From assembly GCF_947494555.1 (NCBI RefSeq), contig NZ_CANLVF010000002.1, positions 496,001 to 560,000 on the forward strand: a stretch of 64,000 nucleotides of DNA, in the 5' to 3' direction. Below the pieces are notes generated by a model, which did not search any database, was not told where the DNA came from, and saw only the letters and a program-made list of their open reading frames with translations. Source of the stretch: an uncultured Roseibium sp. Its GTDB lineage: Bacteria; Pseudomonadota; Alphaproteobacteria; Rhizobiales; Stappiaceae. A program made the position numbers and the translations under genes. Position 1 is the first letter of the stretch, and every line of letters begins with the position of its first letter. Below are positions 33,152 to 41,816 of the stretch, one piece after another.

Positions 33152-33402
33152 AAATTGAACCTTTCCAGGCTGTTATCCCAAGCTCCGTTGTATACGGCGA
33201 AAATCGACCGACTTGGATTTTGAAACGGATCCTCTCCCACGTTTCTCTTACAGCCTGAGGATCGATTTCTCCACATTGGACGGGCTTAAACCTGTGCGAC
33301 ATTTTTTAAGACGGCGTTGCGGCCTATCGTCCTGACAGAAGGTTGTCAGGAGCGGTGTGCGATATTCGGTGTCCCGATTCAATTCAAGATCTGGAGATAG
33401 AT

Positions 33403-33720
33403 ATGAAAGAGCCATGCCTCGAACTGGTCGTGTTCAAGGTCAAGGACACCGCCAACGCGCGCCTGGCGCGGCGCGCCGCTCAAGACACCGTCAGAAATTA
33501 CGAAGGCTTCATTTCCTGGACCGCGTATGAATCGGTCGAGGATGAAGGTCTGTTTGCCGATATGGTGCTCTGGCAGAACCTTGAGTGCGCAAAAAAGGCC
33601 TCAGAGAAGGTAATGAAGGATCCGGCCTTCGCCGCCATTCTTGCCGAAATCGACGGGGTCCTGACGATTTCTCATTACGCTGCGGACCGCGTGGTTGAAG
33701 TACAGGTGGCAGCGGCCTGA
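33403..33720 (+). CDS. Small ABM-like (dimeric alpha/beta barrel) protein
   Basis: A 105-residue protein preceded by GGAGAT. The order CLELVVFKVKDTANARLARR, then EGFISWTAYESVEDEGLFADMVLWQ, then a helix and a final strand fits antibiotic-biosynthesis-monooxygenase-like domains, which bind or oxidise small molecules or heme. I see no catalytic residues that settle a function. It lies between the divergent cydD and the convergent mmsA. Confidence 0.6.
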   Translation: MKEPCLELVVFKVKDTANARLARRAAQDTVRNYEGFISWTAYESVEDEGLFADMVLWQNLECAKKASEKVMKDPAFAAILAEIDGVLTISHYAADRVVEVQVAAA

Positions 33721-33727
33721 AAAACAA

Positions 33728-33753
33728 AGAGCGGCGCCCAAAGGCGCCGCTCT
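33728..33753 (-). terminator. Intrinsic terminator of mmsA (possibly bidirectional)
   Basis: AGAGCGGCGCC and GGCGCCGCTCT form a perfect 11-bp stem with a four-base loop between two convergent genes. On the minus strand it is followed by TTTGTTTTT, so it ends mmsA; on the plus strand there is no T-run. Confidence 0.88.
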
Positions 33754-33777
33754 CAATGTTCGCGTGACGATCGCGTC

Positions 33778-35277
33778 TTATTTCATGGTCGGGATGACGA
33801 ATTCAGCGCCGTCCTTCAATCCGGACGGCCAGCGCGACGTGACGGTTTTGGTGCGCGTATAGAATTTGAAGCCATCCGGTCCATGCTGGTTCAGGTCGCC
33901 GAAACCGGACTTTTTCCAGCCGCCGAACGTGTGATAGGCAAGCGGTACGGGGATCGGAACGTTGATGCCGACCATGCCGATGTTGATCTTGGATGCGAAG
34001 TCTCGCGCGGTGTCGCCGTCGCGCGTGAAGATCGCTGTGCCGTTGCCGTATTCGTGGCTGAGCGGCAGGTCCAGCGCTTCTTCGTAGTTTTCCGCACGAA
34101 CGACGGACAGAACAGGGCCAAAGATCTCGGTTTTGTAGATATCCATGTCCTTGGTGACGTTGTCGAAAAGACAGCCGCCCATGAAAAAGCCGTCCTCATA
34201 GCCCTGCATGGAGAAGTCCCGCCCGTCGACGACAAGCTTGGCGCCTTCCTTGACGCCCTGGTCGACAAGTCCTCGCACCCGGCCAAGCGCTTCCTTGGTC
34301 ACAAGCGGTCCGAAATCGACATCGTCACCAGCCGTGTAGGGTCCGATCTTCAAAGCTTCGACTTTCGGTGCCAGCTTTTCGATCAAGGCGTTTGCAGTGG
34401 TTTCCCCGACCGGGACAGCCACGGAAACCGCCATGCAACGTTCACCCGCAGCGCCGTACCCCGCTCCGACAAGTGCGTCAGCAGCCTGATCCAGATCGGC
34501 GTCCGGCATAATGATCATGTGGTTCTTCGCGCCGCCGAAACACTGGGCACGTTTTCCAGCCGCCGTCGCGCGGGAATAAACATACTGCGCGATCGGCGTT
34601 GAACCGACAAAGCCGACAGCCTGGATGGTCTCATCGTCGCAGATGGCATCAACGGCACTCTTGTCACCGTTGACGACATTCAGAACACCAGCTGGAAGGC
34701 CTGCTTCCATCATCAGTTCTGCAAGCATGATCGGCACGGACGGGTCGCGTTCGGACGGCTTCAGGATAAACGCATTGCCGCACGCAATCGCCGGGCAGAA
34801 CTTCCACATCGGGATCATCGCCGGAAAGTTGAACGGCGTGATGCCCGCAACGACGCCAAGCGGCTGACGCATGGAATACATGTCGATGCCCGGACCTGCC
34901 CCTTCGGTGAATTCGCCTTTCAGAAGATGAGGCGCGCCGATGCAGAATTCTGCGACCTCAAGACCTCTGATGACGTCGCCTTTGGCATCCGGCAGGGTCT
35001 TGCCGTGCTCACGCGACAACGCTTCAGCAAGCTTGTCCATGTCTCGGTTCAAAAGGTCGACGAATTTCATCATCACACGAGCGCGGCGCTGCGGATTTGT
35101 GGCAGCCCAGCCAACCTGCGCCGCAGCTGCGCTGGCGACGGCGGCATCAATTTCCGCCTGGCTCGCGAGCGCCACCTGCGCCTGAATCTCTCCGGTCGCG
35201 GGGTTGTAAACGTCGGCAAAGCGGCCTGACGTACCCTCCACGTGCTTTCCATCAACAAAATGACCGATCATTTGCAT
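33778..35277 (-). CDS. mmsA: CoA-acylating methylmalonate-semialdehyde dehydrogenase
   Basis: MmsA oxidises methylmalonate or malonate semialdehyde to propionyl-CoA or acetyl-CoA with NAD and CoA, in valine, beta-alanine and inositol breakdown. The 499-residue protein has the aldehyde dehydrogenase fold, with GITPFNFPAMIPMWKFCPAI, GFVGSTPIAQYVY, the FGGAKNHMIIMPDAD stretch special to this subfamily and the catalytic Cys281 in GAAGERCMAVS. The ATG at 35277 has GGAGAA; six extra upstream residues are less likely. It diverges from a LysR regulator that may control it. Confidence 0.94.
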   Translation of the reverse strand: MQMIGHFVDGKHVEGTSGRFADVYNPATGEIQAQVALASQAEIDAAVASAAAAQVGWAATNPQRRARVMMKFVDLLNRDMDKLAEALSREHGKTLPDAKGDVIRGLEVAEFCIGAPHLLKGEFTEGAGPGIDMYSMRQPLGVVAGITPFNFPAMIPMWKFCPAIACGNAFILKPSERDPSVPIMLAELMMEAGLPAGVLNVVNGDKSAVDAICDDETIQAVGFVGSTPIAQYVYSRATAAGKRAQCFGGAKNHMIIMPDADLDQAADALVGAGYGAAGERCMAVSVAVPVGETTANALIEKLAPKVEALKIGPYTAGDDVDFGPLVTKEALGRVRGLVDQGVKEGAKLVVDGRDFSMQGYEDGFFMGGCLFDNVTKDMDIYKTEIFGPVLSVVRAENYEEALDLPLSHEYGNGTAIFTRDGDTARDFASKINIGMVGINVPIPVPLAYHTFGGWKKSGFGDLNQHGPDGFKFYTRTKTVTSRWPSGLKDGAEFVIPTMK

Positions 35278-35365
35278 CTGCGTTTCTCCCATCAAACCCG
35301 GGAACCGCCGAAAGCGCGGCAGCGTTCCATTTTATGTCAGCGTCTTTGTCGCTTTTATTTTTGTT

Positions 35366-35399
35366 GCATACAAGATCCAGATTTCCGGATCTGTTGTGC
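35366..35399. promoter_or_regulatory. Imperfect palindrome, candidate LysR site
   Basis: GCATACAAGATCC and GGATCTGTTGTGC are 10/13 complementary, with a perfect AGATCC/GGATCT core around eight bases, in the divergent promoter region of mmsA and the LysR gene. This fits a LysR-type activation site but is unproven. Confidence 0.35.
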
Positions 35400-35496
35400 A
35401 TTTTTTGAAGTTATGTCATGTGTCTGCCTCAGCTTCGCAGACGTTTCGGTGCTTGTCATCTCTGTTGGAAAAGGGATCGGACGACGGGCCGGTTCT

Positions 35497-35508
35497 ACCT
35501 TTAAAGGT
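35497..35508. promoter_or_regulatory. 12-bp perfect palindrome upstream of the LysR gene
   Basis: ACCTTTAAAGGT is a perfect palindrome 75 bp before the LysR start. It could be an operator; no other copy was noticed. Confidence 0.25.
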
Positions 35509-35582
35509 CGGAGCGACTGAACTGCCTCAAGAGAGACACTTGCGAGGAAAAACCTGTCGGAACGAAATAGCCAGGACAAGCA

Positions 35583-36464
35583 ATGAACTGGGACGACATT
35601 CGAATTTTTCTTTCCATCGCCCGCACAGGACAAATTCTGGCGGCCGCAAAGAGGATGGGCGTCAATCACGCAACCGTTGCCAGACGCCTGACTTCGCTCG
35701 AGAACAGCCTTGGGACCCGGCTCTTCGACCGTTCAACATCCGGATGCCTTCTGACCGAAGCTGGTAGCCGTTTCTTCGACCGCGCAGAGCGCATGGAAGC
35801 CGAAGTCGTCGCGGCAGAAGCGGACCTGGGAGGAGACACGCCTGAAATTACCGGAACCGTCCGCATAGGCGCACCTGATGGGTTTGGCGTGGCTTATCTT
35901 GCGCCAAGGCTTGGCAAACTGACCGACAGGCATCCCGGCTTGACCGTGCAGCTTGTTCCTGTGGCGCGTTCGTTCTCGCTGTCGCGCCGCGAGGCCGATA
36001 TCGCGGTTACCATCGACCGTCCGGAAACCGGCCGGCTGGTTGCCGGAAAGCTGGTGGATTACGCACTCGGTCTTTATGCATCCAAAGCGTATTTACAGGA
36101 GCGTGGTATCCCGGCGTCTCCTGCCGATCTTGGCGCACACGATCTCATCGGGTACGTGGAAGATCTGCTTTATTCACCGCAACTCAACTATGGCACCGAA
36201 TTCACCAAGGACTGGACGGCCCGTTTCGAGATCGCATCCGCGCTTGGCCAGACAGAGGCGGTACGCGGTGGCGCAGGCATTGGTATCCTGCACGATTTTA
36301 TCGCACGCGAAGACGATGATTTTGTTGCCGTTTTGCCGAAATTGAGACTTCACCGGTCATACTGGATGGTGACGCACGAAAGTTCTCGCCCGCTTCGTCA
36401 TGTCGCCGCCGTTCAAGACTTTCTGCGCGATCAGGTCGCGCGCGATAAAATCATGTTTGCCTAG
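35583..36464 (+). CDS. LysR-family transcriptional regulator
   Basis: A 293-residue LysR regulator. The N-terminal winged helix is complete (DDIRIFLSIARTGQILAAAKRMGVNHATVARRL, then LENSLGTRLFDRS), and the effector domain follows (GTVRIGAPDGFGVAYLAPRLGKL). Because it diverges from mmsA it is likely to sense a semialdehyde, amino acid or related compound and to control mmsA. Its effector cannot be read. It converges with thiE, with eight bases between the stops. Confidence 0.9.
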   Translation: MNWDDIRIFLSIARTGQILAAAKRMGVNHATVARRLTSLENSLGTRLFDRSTSGCLLTEAGSRFFDRAERMEAEVVAAEADLGGDTPEITGTVRIGAPDGFGVAYLAPRLGKLTDRHPGLTVQLVPVARSFSLSRREADIAVTIDRPETGRLVAGKLVDYALGLYASKAYLQERGIPASPADLGAHDLIGYVEDLLYSPQLNYGTEFTKDWTARFEIASALGQTEAVRGGAGIGILHDFIAREDDDFVAVLPKLRLHRSYWMVTHESSRPLRHVAAVQDFLRDQVARDKIMFA

Positions 36465-36472
36465 TTCGTTGA

Positions 36473-37081
36473 TTACCGTCGCCAGGCTTGAGTTGCTTCT
36501 ATCCAGTCAGCAGCTCGTTGTTCAGGGTCATTGTGGCGTGTCACATCACCGATGACCGCAATGCTGTCAGCACCGTTTTCCAGGACGTCCCTGCTCCGTT
36601 CCAGTGTAATGCCCCCAATCGCCACGAGCGGCAGGTCACCAATCTGGCGCTTCCAGCCGCCGATTTTCTCAAGGCCTTGAGGAGCCCACGTCAGAGATTT
36701 CGAACGGGTTGGAAAGACAGGCCCCAGAGCGACATAGTCGGGGTCGACCGAGAGCGCCGTGTCGAGTTCATCTCCGTCATGTGTGGAAACGCCCAAACGC
36801 AGGCCCGCCCGTCGGATCGCATCCAGATCGGCATCGGCAAGGTCTTCCTGGCCCAGATGAAGAAAATCGCACTCCGTGTCTATCGCCAGTTTCCAGTGAT
36901 CATTGACGATGAGCTGACATCCGTGCCGGTCGCAAATTGCCTTGGAGGCGGATATCTCTTCGCGCAGGCCCTCTTCCGGCTGGTCCTTGATGCGCAACTG
37001 AAGCAACTTGACGCCCTTGGGCACCAGACGGCCGACCCATTCGGCACTGTCGACTAATGGATAGAATGGATCGAGTTTCAT
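36473..37081 (-). CDS. thiE: Thiamine phosphate synthase
   Basis: ThiE couples the thiazole and pyrimidine phosphates to thiamine phosphate. The 202-residue TIM barrel has LLQLRIKD (the pyrophosphate-side QLR-K motif), LIVNDHWKLAIDTECDFLHLGQEDL, VSTHD, ALGPVFPTRSK and VAIGGI, all at the expected order. The motif FPTRSKSLTWAPQGL is that of the stand-alone alphaproteobacterial ThiE. No thiazole genes or TPP riboswitch are adjacent. A P-loop kinase gene lies 42 bp upstream on the same strand. Confidence 0.9.
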   Translation of the reverse strand: MKLDPFYPLVDSAEWVGRLVPKGVKLLQLRIKDQPEEGLREEISASKAICDRHGCQLIVNDHWKLAIDTECDFLHLGQEDLADADLDAIRRAGLRLGVSTHDGDELDTALSVDPDYVALGPVFPTRSKSLTWAPQGLEKIGGWKRQIGDLPLVAIGGITLERSRDVLENGADSIAVIGDVTRHNDPEQRAADWIEATQAWRR

Positions 37082-37123
37082 TCCTGCGCCTTCTTTTTGA
37101 CTACGTGATTGACCTTGCCGATA

Positions 37124-37648
37124 TCAGGTCCCGGCTTTTAGCGCCTGCAAAAAAGCACTGAGTTCGGTCTTCGTCCTCAATCTGACGACCTTCAGGTGTT
37201 CGTGGGGCGCTTCATAAATCGCAACGAGCTTGGCGCGTGCGCTGTGGCGTGTGCGCCAGATAAAACTCAAAAATTCAACCGTTTGCCAGTTGAACTGCTC
37301 CGGACACCCCTCGGCCAGATCAGGCCGGGTCTGTCCATGGTGTATGACCGCGCGCTTCAAGACCCGAAATATCCTCAGCCAGACAGGGACATCCAGCCAG
37401 ATGAATGTATCGGCCCGCGCGACCCGCTCTGCGTAGGTGGCTGAATGACCGCCCTCGAAGATCCATTCGTCCTTCATGTGGACTTCGTGGGTCATCCGGC
37501 TCTTTTCTTCACGTGCTCTTTCCACCCAGCCTGAGAGCCAATGAATCTGGTCCATATGATAGACCGGAAGACCGGTAAGCTCGCCGAGGCGCATGGCAAG
37601 CGTGCTTTTTCCAGAGCCTGGACCGCCGACGATCATCACGCGTTTCAT
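37124..37648 (-). CDS. P-loop nucleotide kinase-like protein (adenylate kinase/FlaR-like)
   Basis: A 174-residue protein with Walker A GGPGSGKSTLA at the N-terminus, then GLPVYHMDQIHWLSGW, EWIFEGGHSATYAERVARADTFIWLDVP and an arginine-rich lid. This is the small DNA-topology-modulation/FlaR-like kinase family, whose substrate is not settled. It should be an active NTP-binding enzyme. It is on the same strand as thiE. Confidence 0.75.
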   Translation of the reverse strand: MKRVMIVGGPGSGKSTLAMRLGELTGLPVYHMDQIHWLSGWVERAREEKSRMTHEVHMKDEWIFEGGHSATYAERVARADTFIWLDVPVWLRIFRVLKRAVIHHGQTRPDLAEGCPEQFNWQTVEFLSFIWRTRHSARAKLVAIYEAPHEHLKVVRLRTKTELSAFLQALKAGT

Positions 37649-37795
37649 GGGGGCACCTTGGAAGAGCTTGCGGGGCCGCCGTTATACACGCTTCCAATTG
37701 TCAGGGAAGATGGAAACGCACTGTTCAATGGACACTTTCGCAGTGCCGGCCCTATCTAGGGAACCAGACGCGAATTTGAAGGCAAGGAGAGGCCC

Positions 37796-38731
37796 ATGAG
37801 CTGGTTGAACAGTCCTGACCCGATACCTGGCAACGCAGCAAGTTGCGATCCCATCGACACGATCATCGTTCCGCGTACCTCCGACCTCGGCGGTTTTTCG
37901 GTGCGCCGTGCCCTTCCGTCCGCAAAAAGGCGCATGGTCGGACCATTCATCTTCTTCGACCAGATGGGGCCTGCGGAGCTTCTTGTCGGTGGCGGCATCG
38001 ACGTGCGCCCTCACCCGCATATCGGACTTGCCACGGTCACCTATCTGTTCGAAGGCGAGATGTATCACCGCGACAGCCTCGGAACAGAGATCGCAATCGC
38101 ACCGGGTGCGCTCAACTGGATGAGCGCCGGCAAGGGTATTGTTCATTCCGAGCGCGAGCGGCCTGAGCGGCTGCAGGCAAAGCGCCCGTTGTTTGGCCTT
38201 CAAAGCTGGGTTGCCCTGCCCAAACATCTTGAGGAAGGCGATCCGACGTTCCAGCATCACGGGACAGCGGAGCAGCCCGAATTTGCCGACAAGGGTGCAT
38301 CGGTCAAGCTGATTGCAGGCAGTCTCTACGGTCATACAGCGCCTGTGAAAACCGCATCGGACATGTTTTACGCCGACATTGCGCTGGAACCAGGTGCAAA
38401 AGTACCGCTCGATGCCGGATGGGAAGAGCGCGGGCTCTATACCGTTTCGGGGCAAATTACGATCGCCGGACAGGCCTTTGATCCGGCGCAGCTTCTTGTG
38501 TTCAAACCCGGCGACAGTCTTGTTGTTGAAAACAACTCTCCAGAACCAGCTCGCTTCGTCGTTCTGGGCGGCGAACCCATGGACGGTGACCGGTACATCT
38601 GGTGGAACTTCGTATCCTCTTCAAAGGAACGTATCGAACAAGCCAAGGAAGACTGGAAACTTGGCCGTTTCGACACGGTTCCGGGCGATGCGGAGGAGTT
38701 TATTCCCCTGCCGGACCGGCCCGGACCGTAA
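37796..38731 (+). CDS. Pirin family protein
   Basis: A 311-residue bicupin. The N-terminal cupin has PFIFFDQMGPAEL, RPHPHIGLATVTYLFEGEMYHRDSLG and MSAGKGIVHSE, which include the His, His, His and Glu metal ligands of pirins. The C-terminal cupin is present. Some bacterial pirins are quercetin dioxygenases and others act as regulators; the sequence does not decide. AGGAGAGG precedes the ATG. A strong hairpin terminator follows. Confidence 0.9.
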   Translation: MSWLNSPDPIPGNAASCDPIDTIIVPRTSDLGGFSVRRALPSAKRRMVGPFIFFDQMGPAELLVGGGIDVRPHPHIGLATVTYLFEGEMYHRDSLGTEIAIAPGALNWMSAGKGIVHSERERPERLQAKRPLFGLQSWVALPKHLEEGDPTFQHHGTAEQPEFADKGASVKLIAGSLYGHTAPVKTASDMFYADIALEPGAKVPLDAGWEERGLYTVSGQITIAGQAFDPAQLLVFKPGDSLVVENNSPEPARFVVLGGEPMDGDRYIWWNFVSSSKERIEQAKEDWKLGRFDTVPGDAEEFIPLPDRPGP

Positions 38732-38763
38732 AACACCGAGACGCACTCGACCTTATAGCCCGC

Positions 38764-38800
38764 TGTGCGGGGAAGCCGGATCAACCTGCTTCCCCGCACA
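38764..38800 (+). terminator. Intrinsic terminator after the pirin gene
   Basis: TGTGCGGGGAAGC and GCTTCCCCGCACA form a perfect 13-bp stem with an 11-base loop, followed by TTCGTTT. Confidence 0.75.
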
Positions 38801-38960
38801 TTCGTTTCAACGGTCATATCGAGCCGCTCGGAACAGGCTTTGCAGGTTTCGTGAGGTTTCGGATGCCAAGCACTTGCATTTGCGTTCAGTTCTCTGCCAA
38901 TAAGATGCCCGATCTGAGGACGTTCCGGCGTCTCTAGCCTTATTCACTCCGAGAACCGCG

Positions 38961-39677
38961 ATGCCGAAAAAGTCTTCTTTCCCAGGCGACACCAAAAAAC
39001 TGCGCCGCGAAATTATCGAAACGGCGCGGTCCCTCCCCCGTCTTGGTTTGACAAAGGGGACGTCGGGCAACGTCAGCGCGCGGGTGAAATCCGGATTTCT
39101 GATCACGCCTTCGGGAACCCCGTATGAAGAGCTGAGCGAAGACAAGATCGTCGCGCTCGACCTGAAGGGCCGTTATCGCGGAGATATCCTGCCGTCGTCC
39201 GAGTGGCGGATGCATCTGGATTTCTATCTCGCCAAACCGAAATGCGGCGCGGTTGTTCACTGTCACAGCCCGAGAGCAACAGCCCTCTCCTGCCATCGCC
39301 GGGGCATCCCGGCATTCCATTACATGATCGCGATGGCGGGCGGTGATCGCATCGAGTGTGCAGATTATGCAAGCTTTGGCACACGCGCGCTTTCGCAAGC
39401 CATGGTCGCTGCGCTCGGAGATCGGAACGCCTGTCTTCTGGCCAACCACGGCCAGATTGCGGGAGGGTCGAACCTCATGAAAGCGCTAGCGCTTGCAGAA
39501 GGCCTCGAGGACCTTGCAGACCAGTATCTCTCTGCCCTTGTTCTTGGCGAACCGGTGATCCTGGACGAACAGGAAATGGCCGACATTCTGGTAAAATTCA
39601 AAAGCTACGGCAAACAGACCAGCGAGCTGACCAAGGGACAGGGCGCGGCGTTCGAACTGCCGAAAAGGTTGGACTGA
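38961..39677 (+). CDS. Class II aldolase/adducin family protein
   Basis: A 238-residue class II (zinc) aldolase. It has TKGTSGNVSARV, ITPSGTPYEEL, SSEWRMHLDFY with the likely catalytic Glu, VHCHSPRATAL with two zinc-binding histidines, and LLANHGQIAGG with the third. Family members cleave sugar phosphates such as fuculose or ribulose phosphate, or epimerise them. The stop is one base before the ROK kinase start, so the two make an operon that probably phosphorylates and then cleaves or isomerises a sugar. The exact sugar is unknown. Confidence 0.85.
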   Translation: MPKKSSFPGDTKKLRREIIETARSLPRLGLTKGTSGNVSARVKSGFLITPSGTPYEELSEDKIVALDLKGRYRGDILPSSEWRMHLDFYLAKPKCGAVVHCHSPRATALSCHRRGIPAFHYMIAMAGGDRIECADYASFGTRALSQAMVAALGDRNACLLANHGQIAGGSNLMKALALAEGLEDLADQYLSALVLGEPVILDEQEMADILVKFKSYGKQTSELTKGQGAAFELPKRLD

Positions 39678-39678
39678 C

Positions 39679-40572
39679 ATGCGCTTGGGAATTGACTGGG
39701 GCGGAACCAAAATCGAAATAATCGCCTTGTCGCAGGACGGAACCGAAATGTTCCGGCAACGGGTGGACACGCCGCGCGACGACTATGAAGGCTGTCTTCA
39801 GGCTGTCAAATTCCTGGTCAGTTCTGCAGAAAAGGCAACAGGCGAAACAGGTACGCTCGGGCTCGGTATTCCGGGCTCGCTATCGCCCAAGTCAGGATTG
39901 GTCAAGAACGCAAATTCGACTTGGATGAACGGCAAGCCGCTCGACAAGGACCTTGAGGCAGTCCTCGGGCGCCCTGTGCGCATTCAAAACGATGCGAATT
40001 GTCTTGCCGTTTCCGAGGCGACAGACGGCGCGGGTGCCGGAGCCCATGTGGTTCATGCCATCATCATCGGGACGGGCAGCGGATCCGGCATCGCTATTGA
40101 CGCCAGGGCCCATCTTGGCGCCAACGGAATCGGCGGTGAATGGGGGGCAATCACCGTGCCCTGGCTTGCTGCGGACGAGTACCCGGGGCCCGACAGTTGG
40201 ATCGGCCACAAAGGGGTCATTGATCGCTGGTGCTCGGGCACCGGCTTTCAGCTCGACTACAAGGAAAAGACCGGCAATTTGCTGAAAGGGCATGAAATCA
40301 TGGCTCTCAAGCGGTCTGGCGATCCTGTGGCGAGCGGGATTTATACGCGCTATGTCAGCCGTCTCGCCCGCTCCCTTGCCATGTCGGCCAACCTGCTTGA
40401 TCCGGACGTTTTCGTGCTTGGCGGCGGCATGTCCAATATTGACGAACTCTATCAGGACCTGCCTCCCGCGATGGCTCCCTATATCTTTTCCGATACATTC
40501 GACACGCCGATCCGCAAGGCTGTGCACGGCGACAGCTCCGGCGTCCGTGGCGCTGCCTGGCTCTGGAACTGA
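39679..40572 (+). CDS. ROK-family sugar kinase lacking the zinc site
   Basis: A 297-residue ROK kinase: ATP site LGIDWGGTKIEI, the PGSLSP loop, catalytic Asp105 in IQNDANCLAVSE and GTGSGSG. In the usual family the zinc site is formed by the His in GEWGHNPLPW and three Cys in CWCGRRGCLE. Here these read GEWGAITVPW and SWIGHKGVID, so all four ligands are lost (Ala157, Ser173, Ile175, Val180). The catalytic base is kept and the fold continues normally, so it is probably active but with a changed substrate lobe. It resembles fructokinase/Mak-type ROK kinases. It follows the aldolase by one base. Confidence 0.85.
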   Translation: MRLGIDWGGTKIEIIALSQDGTEMFRQRVDTPRDDYEGCLQAVKFLVSSAEKATGETGTLGLGIPGSLSPKSGLVKNANSTWMNGKPLDKDLEAVLGRPVRIQNDANCLAVSEATDGAGAGAHVVHAIIIGTGSGSGIAIDARAHLGANGIGGEWGAITVPWLAADEYPGPDSWIGHKGVIDRWCSGTGFQLDYKEKTGNLLKGHEIMALKRSGDPVASGIYTRYVSRLARSLAMSANLLDPDVFVLGGGMSNIDELYQDLPPAMAPYIFSDTFDTPIRKAVHGDSSGVRGAAWLWN

Positions 40573-40576
40573 TCTC

Positions 40577-41575
40577 TCAAGCCTTCGCCATGAGACGGCG
40601 CTGTCCGATTGTGACCAGGACGATGCCGATGCCGACAAAAGCAACTGCGGATATTTTCGCAGCGTTCGGAACTTCGTTGAAGACCAGGTAGCCGAGGACA
40701 AGCCCGACAACGGCGGCAACTGATCCGATCTGACTGAGATAAACGGGACCTGCAGTCTGCTGAAGCCGGAAGTAAAGACCATATTGCAAACCGAATATTG
40801 CTGTTTGCGCCGCAAGCAGCGTCACGGCCTGCGTGGTCCAGGCTGTTGGGATGACAGGGATACCCCATGACGCGGTGAAGGCGGCCAGCGCAAGAAAACC
40901 GATCGCCATCATACCAAGGGCCAGATCAACGGGCTTGGCCCCTTTCGGCCATTTTAGCGTTCGATAGATGTTTCCGGCGGCAAGGAAAAACGGAATCGAT
41001 AGCGCAAGTGCCGACCAGAATGAAGCTTCAGCGGAAAGTTGTGCGCCGGAAATGGCAAGCAGGACACCACCGGCAACACCTGACAGAACGCCACCTGCCA
41101 TCAGAAGCTGGAAGCGCTGGAGGCGCAACACGACCGCAAACGCATATGTCAGGACAAGGGGAAACGCGTAACAAAGCGCGACGAACCCGGCGCCGACTTT
41201 TGGCGCTGCGGCAACTGCGATCATATTGGGCAATATGAACAATATGCCGGTTATGAAGACATAGACGAGCAACTGCCTAAGTGGCGCTTTGTCCGTTCTC
41301 CCCTGATTGCGCCGGGACTTAAAGCCGGCCAGTCTTGTTGCGGTAAACAAACCGACGGCTCCGCCAAGTATCGACCATTGCAGCAGAGCGACAGGATGCC
41401 AGCCAAGTTCCGGCGCGGCCTTGGCAAACAAGGTCGATATGCCGAGAAAGGCACCAACGATCAACAACAGTACCAAAGGCAGCTCGAGCAGGTTCTGACC
41501 GCCCGATGTGCGCCGTTGCCGCTTTCCGCCTGTTCCCGGTTCCGTTTGAAACTTTTGTCTGGCCATGCCTGTCAT
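40577..41575 (-). CDS. EamA/DMT-family transporter
   Basis: A 332-residue membrane protein with about ten hydrophobic helices in two homologous halves, as in the drug/metabolite transporter superfamily. A hydrophilic extension of about 28 residues precedes the first helix; the start may instead be the ATG giving MARQKF, four residues in. The substrate is unknown. It ends four bases from the ROK kinase, and it diverges from a MarR regulator that is the likely controller through the palindromes at 41642-41678. Confidence 0.82.
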   Translation of the reverse strand: MTGMARQKFQTEPGTGGKRQRRTSGGQNLLELPLVLLLIVGAFLGISTLFAKAAPELGWHPVALLQWSILGGAVGLFTATRLAGFKSRRNQGRTDKAPLRQLLVYVFITGILFILPNMIAVAAAPKVGAGFVALCYAFPLVLTYAFAVVLRLQRFQLLMAGGVLSGVAGGVLLAISGAQLSAEASFWSALALSIPFFLAAGNIYRTLKWPKGAKPVDLALGMMAIGFLALAAFTASWGIPVIPTAWTTQAVTLLAAQTAIFGLQYGLYFRLQQTAGPVYLSQIGSVAAVVGLVLGYLVFNEVPNAAKISAVAFVGIGIVLVTIGQRRLMAKA

Positions 41576-41641
41576 TGGACCTTTCCCTCGAACGGTTTGG
41601 CAACCCTTCTGCCAAAGTCACAGTCATAGATAACATGATTT

Positions 41642-41678
41642 ATCTTGATTTCAAGATACTTAATTTCAAGATTCTTGA
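41642..41678. promoter_or_regulatory. Palindromic operators between the DMT transporter and the MarR gene
   Basis: ATCTTGA-TT-TCAAGAT (41642-41657) is a perfect 16-bp palindrome. TCAAG-ATT-CTTGA (41666-41678) is a second, shorter one with the same half-site. Both lie in the divergent region and fit a MarR-family operator controlling one or both genes. Confidence 0.7.
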
Positions 41679-41816
41679 TGGTCATTGACAACACGTTTGC
41701 GAAAATGAAACTGTCAAACCGTCAAACTGCCTGGAGGCTCAACTGTTTTCCAACATTTGCCGGCTACACGTCTTTCGGTCGCTGGTTCGAATGTGCAGGA
41801 GCCTGGAGATTGAGAA

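Larger units (their letters stand above)
35278..35582. other. Divergent intergenic region mmsA / LysR gene
   Basis: About 305 bp without a gene. It holds an interrupted palindrome at 35366-35399 and the perfect palindrome ACCTTTAAAGGT at 35497-35508. Promoters for both genes must be here; no further structure is obvious. Confidence 0.6.

Noticed and set aside
33114..33302. 62-codon minus-strand frame upstream of cydD
   Set aside because: Overlaps the cydD start, has no recognisable features and no clear ribosome site.
41770..41815. GGTTCGAATGTGC resembling a tRNA T-arm
   Set aside because: No stem can form around it and no acceptor or anticodon arms are present.
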